The translations under genes and the position numbers were made by a program. Shown piece by piece: positions 49,071 through 58,707 of a stretch of 64,000 bases of DNA. Source of the stretch: Phycisphaerales bacterium (GTDB lineage: Bacteria; Planctomycetota; Phycisphaerae; Phycisphaerales; UBA1924). The notes under the pieces are model-generated. The model was given only the letters and a program-made list of their open reading frames with translations, was not told where the DNA came from and searched no databases. The DNA lies in contig JAEPOJ010000002.1 of the NCBI GenBank assembly GCA_017642965.1, forward strand, positions 123,122 to 187,121, written 5' to 3'. Positions within the stretch are counted from its first letter, which is position 1, and every line of letters starts with the position of its first letter.

Positions 49071-50552
49071 TCAGACGCCGCGGTCTGCGCTGCCCAGCGC
49101 GTCGAGCTGATCGCCGTAGCGTTCGCGTAGCGGCTCGACGACCTCCTTGATGAACCGCTCTGTCTGCTCGACGGAGCGACCGACGTACTGCATCGGGTCG
49201 AGGTGGGCATCGATGTCAACGCCCTCAAGCAGCGGCTCGGACTTGAGCCGATCGAGCAGGTCGTTGTCCTTGCCCTCCTGCTTCACCGCGTACCCCGCCT
49301 CGTGCGAGAGCACGCGGATGGCCTCGTGCACGTCCTGGCGGTCCCGCCCGAGCTTGACGGCCTCCATCATGATGTTCTCCGTCGCCATGAACGGGAGCTC
49401 GGCCATCAGGTTCCGCTTCACCATCGCCTCGTTCACGATCAGCCCCGACGCGACGGTGTGCATCAGGTCCAACGCCCCATCGAGCGCAAGGAACGCCTCG
49501 GGCAGCGACAAACGCCGGTTCGACGAGTCGTCGAGCGTGCGCTCAAGCCACTGCGTCGCGGCCGTGTCGTACGCGTTCCCAACCAGATTCATGACGAACC
49601 GCGTCAACCCGCAGATCCGCTCGCACTTCATCGGGTTGCGCTTGTAGGGCATGGCCGACGACCCGATCTGCGACTTGCCGAACGGCTCGTCGATCTCCTT
49701 GCGGTTGGAGAGCAGGCGGATATCGGTGGCGATCTTGTGGAGGACGGAGGCTGTGGATGCGAGGTCGGCCAAAACCATGGTGTCTAGTACGCGTGGATAT
49801 GTCTGACCTGTGAGATCAAAGGTCTCCTGCAAGTAGTCCGAGGGAGGAAGTTTGCCTTCTCGATCAGACCAGTTCATCTCAAGGTTGAGCAAGAATGCTT
49901 TTTCAAAGTTATCGACTTTCTCTGCATCTCCGAAAAGCTGAAGAAATGATGCTTGCGTACCTGTCGCTCCACGCATTCCTCTATACGCGATACACAAGCG
50001 AGTGAGCCGCAACTTACATTCATAAAGGTCATACGCCCAACCCGCAGCACGTCGCCCCACCGTCACAGGCTGTGCTGGCTGATAGTGCGTAAAACCTAGC
50101 GCGGGTGTTGACTTGTTTGTTTCTGCAAATCGGCTCAGCGAATCGATGCAGCGGTCAATTTTTTCCTCAACCAACTCCTTAGAGAGCATCAGGTTGACAA
50201 GATCACCATTACACACCACATCCTGGCTCGTACACCCAAGGTGAATAATCGGGCGGGCCTTCGGGCATCGATCTCCCCACGCGTGCACATGGGCCATCAC
50301 ATCGTGACGAAGCTCCCGCTCGTACTTCGCGGCCGCCTCCATGTCCTCGTCCGTGACCTCAAGCGTCGAGCGCATCTCGTCGAGCTGCTCGTCGGAGATG
50401 TCCAATCCGCACGCCTGCTGCGCCTCCGCGACGGCCAGCCAGATCTTCCGCCAGGTCGTGAACTTATGACGCGGCGACCAGATCTTGCACATCTCGGGCG
50501 ATGCGTTACGAGAAGCGAGCGGGGAGGTGTAGGTGTCGTGGGGGTTGGGCAT
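49071..50552 (-). CDS. purB: Adenylosuccinate lyase
   Basis: 493 residues of the fumarase/aspartase superfamily, acting twice in purine synthesis. Signatures: HLGCTSQDVVCNGD, GFTHYQPAQPVTVGRRAAG and the SSAMPYKRNPMKCE signature loop. Complete. The middle part (about 49790-50240) has much lower GC than either side: 24 of 60 at 49861-49920 and 26 of 60 at 50161-50220, against 40 of 60 at 49261-49320; residues stay conserved. TACCAT lies 5 nt before the ATG. leuS lies 123 nt upstream on the same strand. Confidence 0.97.
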   Translation of the reverse strand: MPNPHDTYTSPLASRNASPEMCKIWSPRHKFTTWRKIWLAVAEAQQACGLDISDEQLDEMRSTLEVTDEDMEAAAKYERELRHDVMAHVHAWGDRCPKARPIIHLGCTSQDVVCNGDLVNLMLSKELVEEKIDRCIDSLSRFAETNKSTPALGFTHYQPAQPVTVGRRAAGWAYDLYECKLRLTRLCIAYRGMRGATGTQASFLQLFGDAEKVDNFEKAFLLNLEMNWSDREGKLPPSDYLQETFDLTGQTYPRVLDTMVLADLASTASVLHKIATDIRLLSNRKEIDEPFGKSQIGSSAMPYKRNPMKCERICGLTRFVMNLVGNAYDTAATQWLERTLDDSSNRRLSLPEAFLALDGALDLMHTVASGLIVNEAMVKRNLMAELPFMATENIMMEAVKLGRDRQDVHEAIRVLSHEAGYAVKQEGKDNDLLDRLKSEPLLEGVDIDAHLDPMQYVGRSVEQTERFIKEVVEPLRERYGDQLDALGSADRGV

Positions 50553-50583
50553 GAAGGATGGTAAGAAAGAGAGAAGGGACTCG

Positions 50584-50675
50584 CCACTAGCCACTGGCCA
50601 CTAGAGGAAAGAAAAGAACAACGCGAGCAACGCGAGCGATCCTCCCCTAGTCCCTAATGGCTAGTCCCGAGTCCC
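50584..50675. repeat. Short tandem repeats between purB and leuS
   Basis: CCACTAG, CCACTGG, CCACTAG are three 7-bp tandem units at 50584-50604. Further right, CTAGTCCC occurs twice near 50648-50670, close to TAATGG. The gap also has GCGAGCAACGCGAGCG. No gene is seen. Confidence 0.5.
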
Positions 50676-53540
50676 TTAGTTTGCGACGATATTCACCAAC
50701 CGCCCGGGCACCACGACGATCTTCCGCACCGTCTTGCCCTCGATCAGTCCCTTGATCTTCTCGTCGGCCAGGGCCATCTCCTCGAGGGTCTTCGCATCCG
50801 TGTCGGGAGCGGCGTACATCTTGGAACGCAGCTTGCCCATCACCTGGATCGGGATCTCGATCTCGTCGTCGACCAGCATCGATTCGTCGTAGCTCGGCCA
50901 GTCAGCAGTCGCCACCGAGTCCCCATTTAGATCATGGTGCCCCAGCTTGTGCCAGAGTTCCTCCGCAACATGCGGCGTGAACGGAGCGATGACCTTCACG
51001 AACCGCTCCATCTGATCCTTGGTTAGTGACTTGGCGACATTCACAAACTCGAAGACCGCCGCGATCGCGGTGTTGAAGCTCAGCTTCTCGATGTCGTCGC
51101 CGACCTTGGCGATCGTGCGGTGCAGCTGCTTCTCGACCGTCTCGTCGGCGGCGTCCGCGAAGACCAGCTCGCCCGATTCCTCATTGACGCACAGGCGCCA
51201 GATCTTCTGCAGCAGGCGGTACAACCCCACGATGTCGTTCGTGTTCCAGGGCTTGCTGGCCTCCAGCGGGCCCATGTACATCTCGTACAGGCGGAAGGTG
51301 TCTGCGCCATAGTCCTCGATGACGTCATCGGGGTTGACGACATTCTTGAGCGACTTGGACATCTTCGCGATGATCTTGTCAACGGGCGTGTTTGTCGCGG
51401 TCTCGACGTACCGCGGGTCGTCGTCGCTGCCGCGGTTCTCGACGGCATCGATGGGCACCAACGACTTGTCGCCACGCTGGTACGCCATCGATGTGATCAG
51501 CCCCTGGTGGAAGAGCTTGCGGAAGGGTTCGGGCGAGCGGACGAAGCCCAAGTCGTGCAGGGCCATGTGCCAGAAGCGGGCGTAGAGCAGGTGCAGCACC
51601 GCGTGCTCGGCCCCGCCGATGTACAGGTCCACGCCGTCCTCGCCCATCCAGTACGCCTCGGCGTCTTCGCCGATGAGCTGCTCGTCGTTCTTGTTGTCGC
51701 AATAGCGGAGGTAGTACCAGCAGCTGCCGGCCCAGCCGGGCATGGTGTTGGTCTCGCGCCGGACCTTCTCATCGCGGTGGAGCCCGAACACGCCGGCCTC
51801 GCCCGCGGTCGTCTGGACCCAGTCCGTCGCCTTGGCCAGCAGCGGCTGGGGCTCGTCGCTCTCCACGGGCTGGTAGTCCGCCAGCGGCGGCAGCAGCACG
51901 GGCAGCGTCTCCTCGCTCACCGCGTGGTGGTGCCCGCGCTCATCGAACACGATGGGGAACGGCTCGCCCCAATAGCGCTGGCGTGAGAACAGCCAGTCGC
52001 GGAGCTTGTAGTTCACCTTGCGGGCGCCGATCTTCTTCTCGGTCATCCAATCGATGATCTTGGCCTTCGCGTCCGCGATGTGCAGCCCGTTGAGCATATC
52101 CGAGTTGATCGCGGGCCCGTCGCCCGTGTAGGCCTCGCCGTCGAAGTCTTCGGGCGGCTGGACCGTGCGGACAATTGACAGGTCAAACTTTTCCGCGAAG
52201 TCCCAGTCGCGCTGGTCCTGCCCGGGCACGGCCATGATCGCGCCGGTGCCGTAGCCCATCATGACGTAATCAGCCGTCCACACGGGGATCTCCTCGCCCG
52301 TGACGGGGTTGGTGACGTTGATGCCGATGGCGACGCCGGTCTTTTCCTTGTTCTCCTGGCGTTCCACGTCCGAACGGTTGCGTGACCACTCGACGTAGTT
52401 GCGCAGGCGATTGATATCTACGCCCTCGGGCTCGGACTCCAGCGCCACCTCGACCAGGGGGTGCTCCGGGGCCACAACCATGTACGTCGCGCCGTAGATC
52501 GTGTCCGGGCGGGTCGTGAAGACCCGCAGCTTCTCGCCCAGGTCCAGCCCGCCGGGGAAGATGATCGGGAAATCGACCTCCGCGCCCACCGAGCGCCCGA
52601 TCCACTCGGCCTGCTGCGTCTTGGTCGAGCTGGGCCAGTCGAGATCGTTGAGCCCCTCCAGCAGGCGATCCGCGTAGGCGGTGATGCGGAACATCCACTG
52701 GCGCAACGGCTTGCGGAAGACCGGGTAGCCCCCCCGCTCGCTCCGCCCGTCGATGACCTCCTCGTTGGCCAGTGCGGTGCCCAGCTTGGGGCACCAGTTG
52801 ACGGTCTGCTGGCTCAGGTAGGCCAGTCGGTAGGAATCGACGACCGCTTTCTTCGTCTCGGTGTCCAGCGTCTCCCAGTTGCCGGCATCGGTGCCATCGG
52901 GCAGGTCGCCCGCGCCGGTGTACTCGGCCGCGTCCGGGTTGAGCTTGACCTTCCGCTTGCCGGACGCGAACTCCTCGATCAGCTCATTGATCGGGCGTGC
53001 CCGCCCCTTGCCGCCATCAGCCTCGGTGTCGAACCAGGCGTGGTAGATCTTGACAAAGATCCACTGCGTCCACTTGTAGTAATCCGGATCGATGGTTCCG
53101 AACTCACGCGACCAGTCGTAGCAGAACCCGAAGCGCTGCAGCTGGCGGCGGAAGTTGTCGATCGCCTTTTTGGTCGTGATCTCGGGGTGCACACCGGTCT
53201 GTATGGCGTACTGCTCCGCCGGCAGCCCGAATGCGTCCCACCCCATCGGGTGCAGGACATTGAACCCCTTCATCCTTTTATAACGGCAGATGATGTCCGT
53301 CGCGGTGTACCCCTCCGGGTGGCCCACGTGCAGCCCCGCGCCGGAGGGGTACGGGAACATGTCCAGCGCGTAGTACTTGGGCCTTGAGGCATCAAAGCCC
53401 GCTTCGCCGGGGTTGGGCTGGTGGTAGATGCCCTGCTCACCCCACCACCGCTGCCAGCGCGTCTCGAGCTCGCCCGCCATCATGGCGTTGTAACGGTGTT
53501 TCGGCTGGCGATCGCTCGATTGGGCTTGGGTCTGCGTCAT
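50676..53540 (-). CDS. leuS: Leucyl-tRNA synthetase
   Basis: 954 residues, somewhat longer than the 860 of E. coli. Class I: HIGH-type site FPYPSGAGLHVGHPEGYTATD, split as MFPYPSGAGLHVGHPEG; editing domain (VFTTRPDTIYGATYMVVAPEH); the tryptophan-rich region DWLFSRQRYWGEPFPIV; KMSKSLKN; and an anticodon-binding end. It charges tRNA-Leu and hydrolyses mischarged tRNA. The extra length is mostly in insertions near residues 170-230. ATG has TACACT 8 nt before it. Confidence 0.97.
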   Translation of the reverse strand: MTQTQAQSSDRQPKHRYNAMMAGELETRWQRWWGEQGIYHQPNPGEAGFDASRPKYYALDMFPYPSGAGLHVGHPEGYTATDIICRYKRMKGFNVLHPMGWDAFGLPAEQYAIQTGVHPEITTKKAIDNFRRQLQRFGFCYDWSREFGTIDPDYYKWTQWIFVKIYHAWFDTEADGGKGRARPINELIEEFASGKRKVKLNPDAAEYTGAGDLPDGTDAGNWETLDTETKKAVVDSYRLAYLSQQTVNWCPKLGTALANEEVIDGRSERGGYPVFRKPLRQWMFRITAYADRLLEGLNDLDWPSSTKTQQAEWIGRSVGAEVDFPIIFPGGLDLGEKLRVFTTRPDTIYGATYMVVAPEHPLVEVALESEPEGVDINRLRNYVEWSRNRSDVERQENKEKTGVAIGINVTNPVTGEEIPVWTADYVMMGYGTGAIMAVPGQDQRDWDFAEKFDLSIVRTVQPPEDFDGEAYTGDGPAINSDMLNGLHIADAKAKIIDWMTEKKIGARKVNYKLRDWLFSRQRYWGEPFPIVFDERGHHHAVSEETLPVLLPPLADYQPVESDEPQPLLAKATDWVQTTAGEAGVFGLHRDEKVRRETNTMPGWAGSCWYYLRYCDNKNDEQLIGEDAEAYWMGEDGVDLYIGGAEHAVLHLLYARFWHMALHDLGFVRSPEPFRKLFHQGLITSMAYQRGDKSLVPIDAVENRGSDDDPRYVETATNTPVDKIIAKMSKSLKNVVNPDDVIEDYGADTFRLYEMYMGPLEASKPWNTNDIVGLYRLLQKIWRLCVNEESGELVFADAADETVEKQLHRTIAKVGDDIEKLSFNTAIAAVFEFVNVAKSLTKDQMERFVKVIAPFTPHVAEELWHKLGHHDLNGDSVATADWPSYDESMLVDDEIEIPIQVMGKLRSKMYAAPDTDAKTLEEMALADEKIKGLIEGKTVRKIVVVPGRLVNIVAN

Positions 53541-53643
53541 GATCGATCAGTGTAGTCCATCCATGACCCGGATTGGCCCAAGATCGCACCGGAACAGGGG
53601 TTGGAGTGCAGCAACACGGACGATTGTGCCGATCGCTTCCACG

Positions 53644-54618
53644 ATGAGCGAGCGTACGCCAGACCAACACGGGCACCCCGCCCCCGACTTCGTCATCGTC
53701 GGCCCGCTGCGCGCCGGGACCACGATGCTGCGCCTGATGCTCCACAACCACCCCCGCCTCGCACTCGTGGGTGAGTTTGAGGAATCGGTCGCGATGCTGC
53801 GTGACTCGGGGTTCCCGAAGACAGCGGACTATCGCGACTGGCTCGCGACCCAGCGCGTCGTGCAGACACGGGGATATGAGCTCCCCGAGGCGCTCGACTC
53901 CTACGAGTCTGTTGTGCAATCGATGTGGACCCAGCTCGCGGCTGAGCACGCTGGGGCCGATCTGATCGGGTGCACGATCCACTCACGGATCGACCGAATC
54001 CTCGATCTCTGGCCCGACACCAAGCTGATCGTTCTGGTCCGCGACCCGCGCGACGTCTGCCGATCGTGCGTGGGCATGGGCTGGTATGGGAACGCGGCGC
54101 TCGCCTTCCCCAAGTGGATGGAGCCCATCCGTCACTGGGAACGCGTGCGTCCTACCCTGCCAGACGACCGATGGACCATGGTCCGCTACGAGGACCTGCT
54201 CGAGGATCCGGAGTCGCAGCTGACGAAGTGTGCCCGCTTGCTGGGTGTGGACTACCACCCGGACATGCTCGGCTTCCACGAATCGAGCTCCTACGAGCGA
54301 CTCGATCCGAGGCTGGCAGAACAGTGGAAACGAAAGATGACGCCGCGTTGCGCAGAACTCATCGAGGCACAATGCGCCCCAAGCATGCGTGCGTACGGCT
54401 ATGAACTGAGTGTCCAGTCGCCGCGCGGACCATCGCCCCTCGAGTCCATCAGACTCCGCCTCAGCGATGCTTGGGGGCGGTTCCGCTGGCGCGTGAACCG
54501 CTACGGGCTCCCGCTCGAGCTCTCCTGGAAGTTCGCCAAGCGACTGCCGATCACCAACTCTTGGCGGGTCCGTGTCCGAACACGCATGAACCAGATCGAC
54601 CACCAGCACCTGCGCTGA
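53644..54618 (+). CDS. Sulfotransferase-family protein
   Basis: 324 residues. The PAPS-binding 5' loop is FVIVGPLRAGTTMLRLMLHNH, seen as PLRAGTTMLRL, and the 3'-phosphate site is LVRDPRDVCRSCVG. These mark a P-loop sulfotransferase that moves sulfate from PAPS to a hydroxyl or amine. The substrate is unknown; planctomycetes have many such genes. There is no signal peptide. The ATG before SERTPDQ lacks a good ribosome site. It is 19 nt before the SRAP gene. Confidence 0.88.
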   Translation: MSERTPDQHGHPAPDFVIVGPLRAGTTMLRLMLHNHPRLALVGEFEESVAMLRDSGFPKTADYRDWLATQRVVQTRGYELPEALDSYESVVQSMWTQLAAEHAGADLIGCTIHSRIDRILDLWPDTKLIVLVRDPRDVCRSCVGMGWYGNAALAFPKWMEPIRHWERVRPTLPDDRWTMVRYEDLLEDPESQLTKCARLLGVDYHPDMLGFHESSSYERLDPRLAEQWKRKMTPRCAELIEAQCAPSMRAYGYELSVQSPRGPSPLESIRLRLSDAWGRFRWRVNRYGLPLELSWKFAKRLPITNSWRVRVRTRMNQIDHQHLR

Positions 54619-54637
54619 GCGCTATCGTCCCGCATCC

Positions 54638-55384
54638 ATGTGCGGCCGCTTTACCCAGTACGTCGATCCCTATACCTACGACAAGCTCTTCGAGTTGTTC
54701 CTTGGCGTGCCCTATCCGCACGAGGACCTGATCGAGTCGCTCGCGGCCTGTTATCCTGATTCGTACAACATCGCCCCCACCCAGAGCGCCGCGATCATCC
54801 ATGCCGATCACAACGCGCAGCGCCTGGCCGCAAGCCCGGCTCACTTCGGGCTCATCCCCAAGTGGGCCAAGGAGCGTTCGATCAGCGCCAAGATGATCAA
54901 CGCCCGCTCGGAGACCATCTGGGAGAAACCGGCCTACCGGGGCCTCATCAGCTCGCGCCGGGCGCTTCTCCCGATCAACGGCTTCTACGAATGGCAGGCC
55001 ATCCCAACCCAGAAGACCAAGCAGCCCTGGTACATCCACCGGGCCGACGAATCCCCCATGCTGCTCGCATGCGTCTGGGACACCTGGCTGGATCCGGATC
55101 AGGGCGGCTCGCCGGTCGATTCGTTCTCGATCATCACCACGGACGCCAACGAGCAGCTCTCGGACAAGCACCACCGGATGCCGGTGATCCTGGAGCCCGA
55201 ATTGCTCACGCCGTGGCTCGATCGCGAGACGCCGCCCCGGGAAGTCTCGGACATGCTCCGCCCCAGCCCGGAGGGGGTGCTGGGGATGCACCGGGTCAGC
55301 ACCCGGGTGAACACGCCGAGCAACAACGATCCTGAGCTGATGGCCCCCGATTCCGACGCGGGCCCGGCCACCCTTTGGGGGTGA
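54638..55384 (+). CDS. SRAP-family protein (YedK/HMCES)
   Basis: 248 residues. The start is fixed by the family: Cys2 after the initiator Met (MCGRF) forms the thiazolidine crosslink with abasic sites in single-stranded DNA. The other active residues are seen: [32 protein letters not shown] (Glu) and [10 protein letters not shown] (His). It shields abasic sites during replication. It follows the sulfotransferase gene closely. The C-terminal 30 residues are not conserved in type. Confidence 0.95.
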   Translation: MCGRFTQYVDPYTYDKLFELFLGVPYPHEDLIESLAACYPDSYNIAPTQSAAIIHADHNAQRLAASPAHFGLIPKWAKERSISAKMINARSETIWEKPAYRGLISSRRALLPINGFYEWQAIPTQKTKQPWYIHRADESPMLLACVWDTWLDPDQGGSPVDSFSIITTDANEQLSDKHHRMPVILEPELLTPWLDRETPPREVSDMLRPSPEGVLGMHRVSTRVNTPSNNDPELMAPDSDAGPATLWG

Positions 55385-55470
55385 TCGGTCTACCATCCCC
55401 GCGGAGAGCCGGCACAGGATTCCGGCTTAAGCAAGCACTTTCGCCGCGAGACATCGCAGGATATCACCCC

Positions 55471-56565
55471 ATGCCCAACCTCACGATCGACGTCGCCAAG
55501 ACCCTCGAAGACGATTCGCTGCTGAGCTTCGACTCGCCCGCGATCTCCAAGGACCGCCTGCACCTGCCCGGCGGCGACTTCGTCGACCGCATCGTCGCCA
55601 TGAGCGATCGCAACCAGGGCGTGATGAACAACTTCAACCGCATCCTCAACACCGGGCGCCTGGCGGGGACCGGCTATACCTCGATCCTCCCCGTCGACCA
55701 GGGCATCGAGCACTCCGCCGGCGCGTCCTTCGCGCCCAACCCCGACTACTTCGACCCCGAGAAGATCATCGAGCTCGCGATCGAGGGCGGGTGCAACGCC
55801 GTCGCCTCGACCTACGGCGTCCTCGGCGCGACCGCACGCAAGTACGCCCACAAGATCCCCTACCTGGTCAAGTTCAACCACAACGAGCTGATGACCTACC
55901 CCAACACCTTCAACCAGATCCCATTCGGCACGATCAAGCAGTGCTGGGAGATGGGCGCGGCCGCGGTCGGCGCGACGATCTACTTCGGTTCCGAGGAATC
56001 GGGCGAGCAGATCCAGTACGTCGCCGACATGTTCGCCGAGGCACATGAGTACGGCATGGTCACCGTCCTGTGGTGCTACATCCGCAATAACGCGTTCAAG
56101 GTCAACGGCGTGGACTACCACAGCTCGGCCGACCTCACCTCGCAGGCCAATCACCTCGGCGTGACCATCCAGGCCGACATCATCAAGCAGAAGCTGCCCA
56201 CCAACAACGGCGGCTACACCGCGCTCAACTCGGGCGACTCGTCCTACGGCAAGTTCGACAACTCGATCTACACCAAGCTCAACTCGTCCGACGAGAAGGG
56301 CCAGGGCGGGCACCCGATCGATCTGTGCCGCTACCAGATCGCCAACTGCTACATGGGCCGCTCGCCGCTGATCAACTCCGGCGGCGCGTCGTCCGGCGCC
56401 AGCGACCTGAAGGAAGCCGTGACGACGGCTGTCATTAACAAGCGCGCCGGCGGCATGGGCCTGATCTCGGGGCGTAAGGCCTTCCAGCGCCCGATGGGCG
56501 AGGGCGCGGCGCTGCTCAACGCGATTCAGGACGTGTACCTGGATGACAGCGTCACGATCGCATAA
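55471..56565 (+). CDS. Class I fructose-bisphosphate aldolase (DhnA/FbaB type)
   Basis: 364 residues, close to the 350 of E. coli Fba[31 protein letters not shown] with the Schiff-base lysine region, [16 protein letters not shown] and [18 protein letters not shown] mark this archaeal-type Schiff-base aldolase, which splits fructose 1,6-bisphosphate. The start before PNLTIDVAK matches family starts. A strong terminator follows within 50 nt. No glycolytic neighbour is seen. Confidence 0.95.
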   Translation: MPNLTIDVAKTLEDDSLLSFDSPAISKDRLHLPGGDFVDRIVAMSDRNQGVMNNFNRILNTGRLAGTGYTSILPVDQGIEHSAGASFAPNPDYFDPEKIIELAIEGGCNAVASTYGVLGATARKYAHKIPYLVKFNHNELMTYPNTFNQIPFGTIKQCWEMGAAAVGATIYFGSEESGEQIQYVADMFAEAHEYGMVTVLWCYIRNNAFKVNGVDYHSSADLTSQANHLGVTIQADIIKQKLPTNNGGYTALNSGDSSYGKFDNSIYTKLNSSDEKGQGGHPIDLCRYQIANCYMGRSPLINSGGASSGASDLKEAVTTAVINKRAGGMGLISGRKAFQRPMGEGAALLNAIQDVYLDDSVTIA

Positions 56566-56586
56566 TCGGAAACTCAACTGAAATCA

Positions 56587-58053
56587 TTAAGGCCCCGTCG
56601 TATCCGGCGGGGCCTCTTTTTGCGCCCGCTCGGCCTCCCACTGCTCCTGAGCTTTGATCGCGTCGCTGTAGAGCACATCCACCTCCCCGTCCCACGCCTT
56701 CTCGGCCTCAGTGATTCGCAACGCCTGCTCGGGGACACCCCGGATGACCACGCGCAGGGTACCCTTGTCCCGCGCCTCATTCGACCGAGCACCAAAAGCG
56801 TTGTACTGATCCATGGTTGTGCCCTGCGCGCTTGTGGTTCGGGTGACCCACTCACCACCGATCGCCATCCACCAGTGCTGCGACTTCCCCAATGACTCTT
56901 CGCCATCGAAGACCTCGGCCTCGATCGCGAATGCGATGCGGTCGAACTCGGGACGGAGCCAATCTTCGTGGTAACCGGGACGATCAAGCACCCGGGCGAT
57001 ACTCGGGGCTACGAGCGCGATCATGGCGTTCTGGATCTGAGCACTATCCGTCGTATTTAGCACTTGCTCCACGCCCGAAGCAACTGACCACCCGATCGTG
57101 AAACGCTCAGTCTTCGCGGGCTCCGCATCGGGATCCCGGTTGCCCAGATACTCACGGAACACGCTCAGCTCGAGTTCGGCCTCGATGCGATCGCCCGCCT
57201 CGCCGATGGGATCGATCTGAAAGTAGGAAATGAACCCATCGACCACGATGTCATCACGCCCCTTGATCCGCAAGACCGCACGCTCATCCAGATTACCCTC
57301 AACCGGCCAATTCGGGCGTACGAACCCGGAGTAAACTGTCACCCGTTCGCCCTCGGGCCAGAGCCCACGTGTGCTGGGATTCCACGGCGGCAGGACTTGT
57401 GAAAGGTCTTCGAAGACCTGATTGAGCGCCTCATCAGCCGGCGTTCCATCAGGGTACTGCCACCCGCCGGTGGGTGATTTGAAACGGAATATCTGCCCGC
57501 CGAGCCACTCGCCGTTGGTTTCAACCCATCGAGGTGAGCCGGCCGGGGCGTAGATGTTGCCCTCGGAGATCCGGCGGAGCACCGACAGGACCTCCTCATT
57601 GGTCAAGGTGCGCCGATATTCCAGCCCGTCATGATTGGGATGCATCGTTGCGACCAGCCGCGCGATGAGCACGCCGCCCGGGTTTGAGTCTATCTTCATC
57701 ATGTCTGTGCCGTGCACCGGGACCAGCTCCGCGAGCAGCCACGACGGCATCCGCTGGTAATAGACACCCATGGGCGCGAATACGAGTGCCGGCAATCCCA
57801 GGAGCAGCAGCACCCCGACCGCGATGGTCCGCTTGTGGCGACGAACGCGCCGCAGCGACGACTCAGCCTGATGCTCACGCCCGCACTCCGTGCACGTTAC
57901 CGGCACCTCGCCAGCGCCACCAAGGTCATACCCGCACTTGCGGCACCGACGCTCAGGGCGCCCACGAAACCCGGGGCGGTCCCAGAACAGGCCTGCGGCG
58001 ATGAGCACAAGCGATAGAATAAACAGCACACCACCCGAAATGATCCAGATCAT
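56587..58053 (-). CDS. Large membrane zinc-ribbon protein, paralogue 1 of 3
   Basis: 488 residues. Order: N-terminal helix (MIWIISGGVLFILSLVLIAAG), LFWDRPGFRGRPERR, zinc ribbon CRKCGYDLGGAGEVPVTCTEC, a basic segment RRVRRHKR, second helix, then a 380-residue domain expected outside the cytoplasm. The same order and the WDR-GFRGR motif recur in the genes at 58708 and 60340. The outer domain is acidic and Trp-rich with no recognised motif. TATACT lies 6 nt before the ATG, without a ribosome site. The chosen start equals that of its paralogues. Confidence 0.82.
   Translation of the reverse strand: MIWIISGGVLFILSLVLIAAGLFWDRPGFRGRPERRCRKCGYDLGGAGEVPVTCTECGREHQAESSLRRVRRHKRTIAVGVLLLLGLPALVFAPMGVYYQRMPSWLLAELVPVHGTDMMKIDSNPGGVLIARLVATMHPNHDGLEYRRTLTNEEVLSVLRRISEGNIYAPAGSPRWVETNGEWLGGQIFRFKSPTGGWQYPDGTPADEALNQVFEDLSQVLPPWNPSTRGLWPEGERVTVYSGFVRPNWPVEGNLDERAVLRIKGRDDIVVDGFISYFQIDPIGEAGDRIEAELELSVFREYLGNRDPDAEPAKTERFTIGWSVASGVEQVLNTTDSAQIQNAMIALVAPSIARVLDRPGYHEDWLRPEFDRIAFAIEAEVFDGEESLGKSQHWWMAIGGEWVTRTTSAQGTTMDQYNAFGARSNEARDKGTLRVVIRGVPEQALRITEAEKAWDGEVDVLYSDAIKAQEQWEAERAQKEAPPDTTGP
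56590..56621 (+). terminator. Intrinsic terminator of the aldolase gene
   Basis: AGGCCCCG (56590-56597) and CGGGGCCT (56608-56615) form an 8-bp stem with a 10-nt loop, followed by CTTTTT (56616-56621). The hairpin overlaps the last codons of the leftward gene ending at 56587. Confidence 0.85.
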
Positions 58054-58059
58054 GGCGCC

Positions 58060-58065
58060 AGTATA
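58060..58065 (-). promoter_or_regulatory. -10 element TATACT, leaderless spacing
   Basis: Perfect TATACT on the minus strand, 6 nt before the ATG at 58053. The same box and spacing precede the paralogue at 60294. Confidence 0.6.
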
Positions 58066-58095
58066 CCAAGTTATATCTGTTAACAAAGCACACAA

Positions 58096-58701
58096 GTGAG
58101 CACGACGATGACACAAGGCCCGCAAAACAACTATGGTTCCCCCGCACAGAACTGGGCCGACGGCTCCGCGTCACGCCGCGACAAGACCGCGTGGGTGCCA
58201 GCGATGGTGGTCGGAGCGGCCATCTTTGCTGTTGGCTGCGGGTCCGGGCTCGTCGCGGGATGGTTCGCCGGGATGGCCAACTCCTTCTGGAGCGCGTTCT
58301 CAGACATGGCGTTCGAGCCCGCCAACATCGCCATCGTGCACGATGCGCCGCTCACCATGACCATGGGCGAGACAACTGTCGTCACGATCACGATCGATGA
58401 CGGCGCGGGCACGCAGCGCACGATTCAGGACATCGACTGGGCCGGATCGCTCGTGGACAACATGCAGCTCGATCCGCTCGAACCGTCACCAGCATCGGAC
58501 TCACCCGGCGAGAGTTACCGCGAGTTCATCTACGCCCACCCGCTCGACGCGAACGGGAGCGCATCATTCACCTACGAGCTGACCCCGCGACAGCCCGGCA
58601 TCTACCACGCCGACATCACGGTCTACGTGGACGATTACAACTCCGAGTACGCATCGATCACCATTGAGGTGCTTCCGGAGGATCAGAGCGAAACGCCTTA
58701 A
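58096..58701 (+). CDS. Membrane-anchored protein with beta-rich outer domain
   Basis: 201 residues from GTG; an ATG 12 nt later is possible. A short polar start (QGPQNNYGSPAQNW) leads to one membrane helix (about 35-60: PAMVVGAAIFAVGCGSGLV) and a domain outside the membrane with IAIVHDAPLTMTMGETTVV, then a Pro-rich part and an Ig-like end (QPGIYHADITVYVDDYNSE). It lies between two leftward zinc-ribbon paralogues but is on the other strand and has no zinc ribbon. Function unknown. Confidence 0.7.
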   Translation: MSTTMTQGPQNNYGSPAQNWADGSASRRDKTAWVPAMVVGAAIFAVGCGSGLVAGWFAGMANSFWSAFSDMAFEPANIAIVHDAPLTMTMGETTVVTITIDDGAGTQRTIQDIDWAGSLVDNMQLDPLEPSPASDSPGESYREFIYAHPLDANGSASFTYELTPRQPGIYHADITVYVDDYNSEYASITIEVLPEDQSETP

Positions 58702-58707
58702 CCCAGT

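Noticed and set aside
55390..56577. 395-codon minus frame opposite the aldolase gene
   Set aside because: The plus frame encodes a full class I aldolase; the minus frame has only repetitive Val/Glu/Arg sequence.
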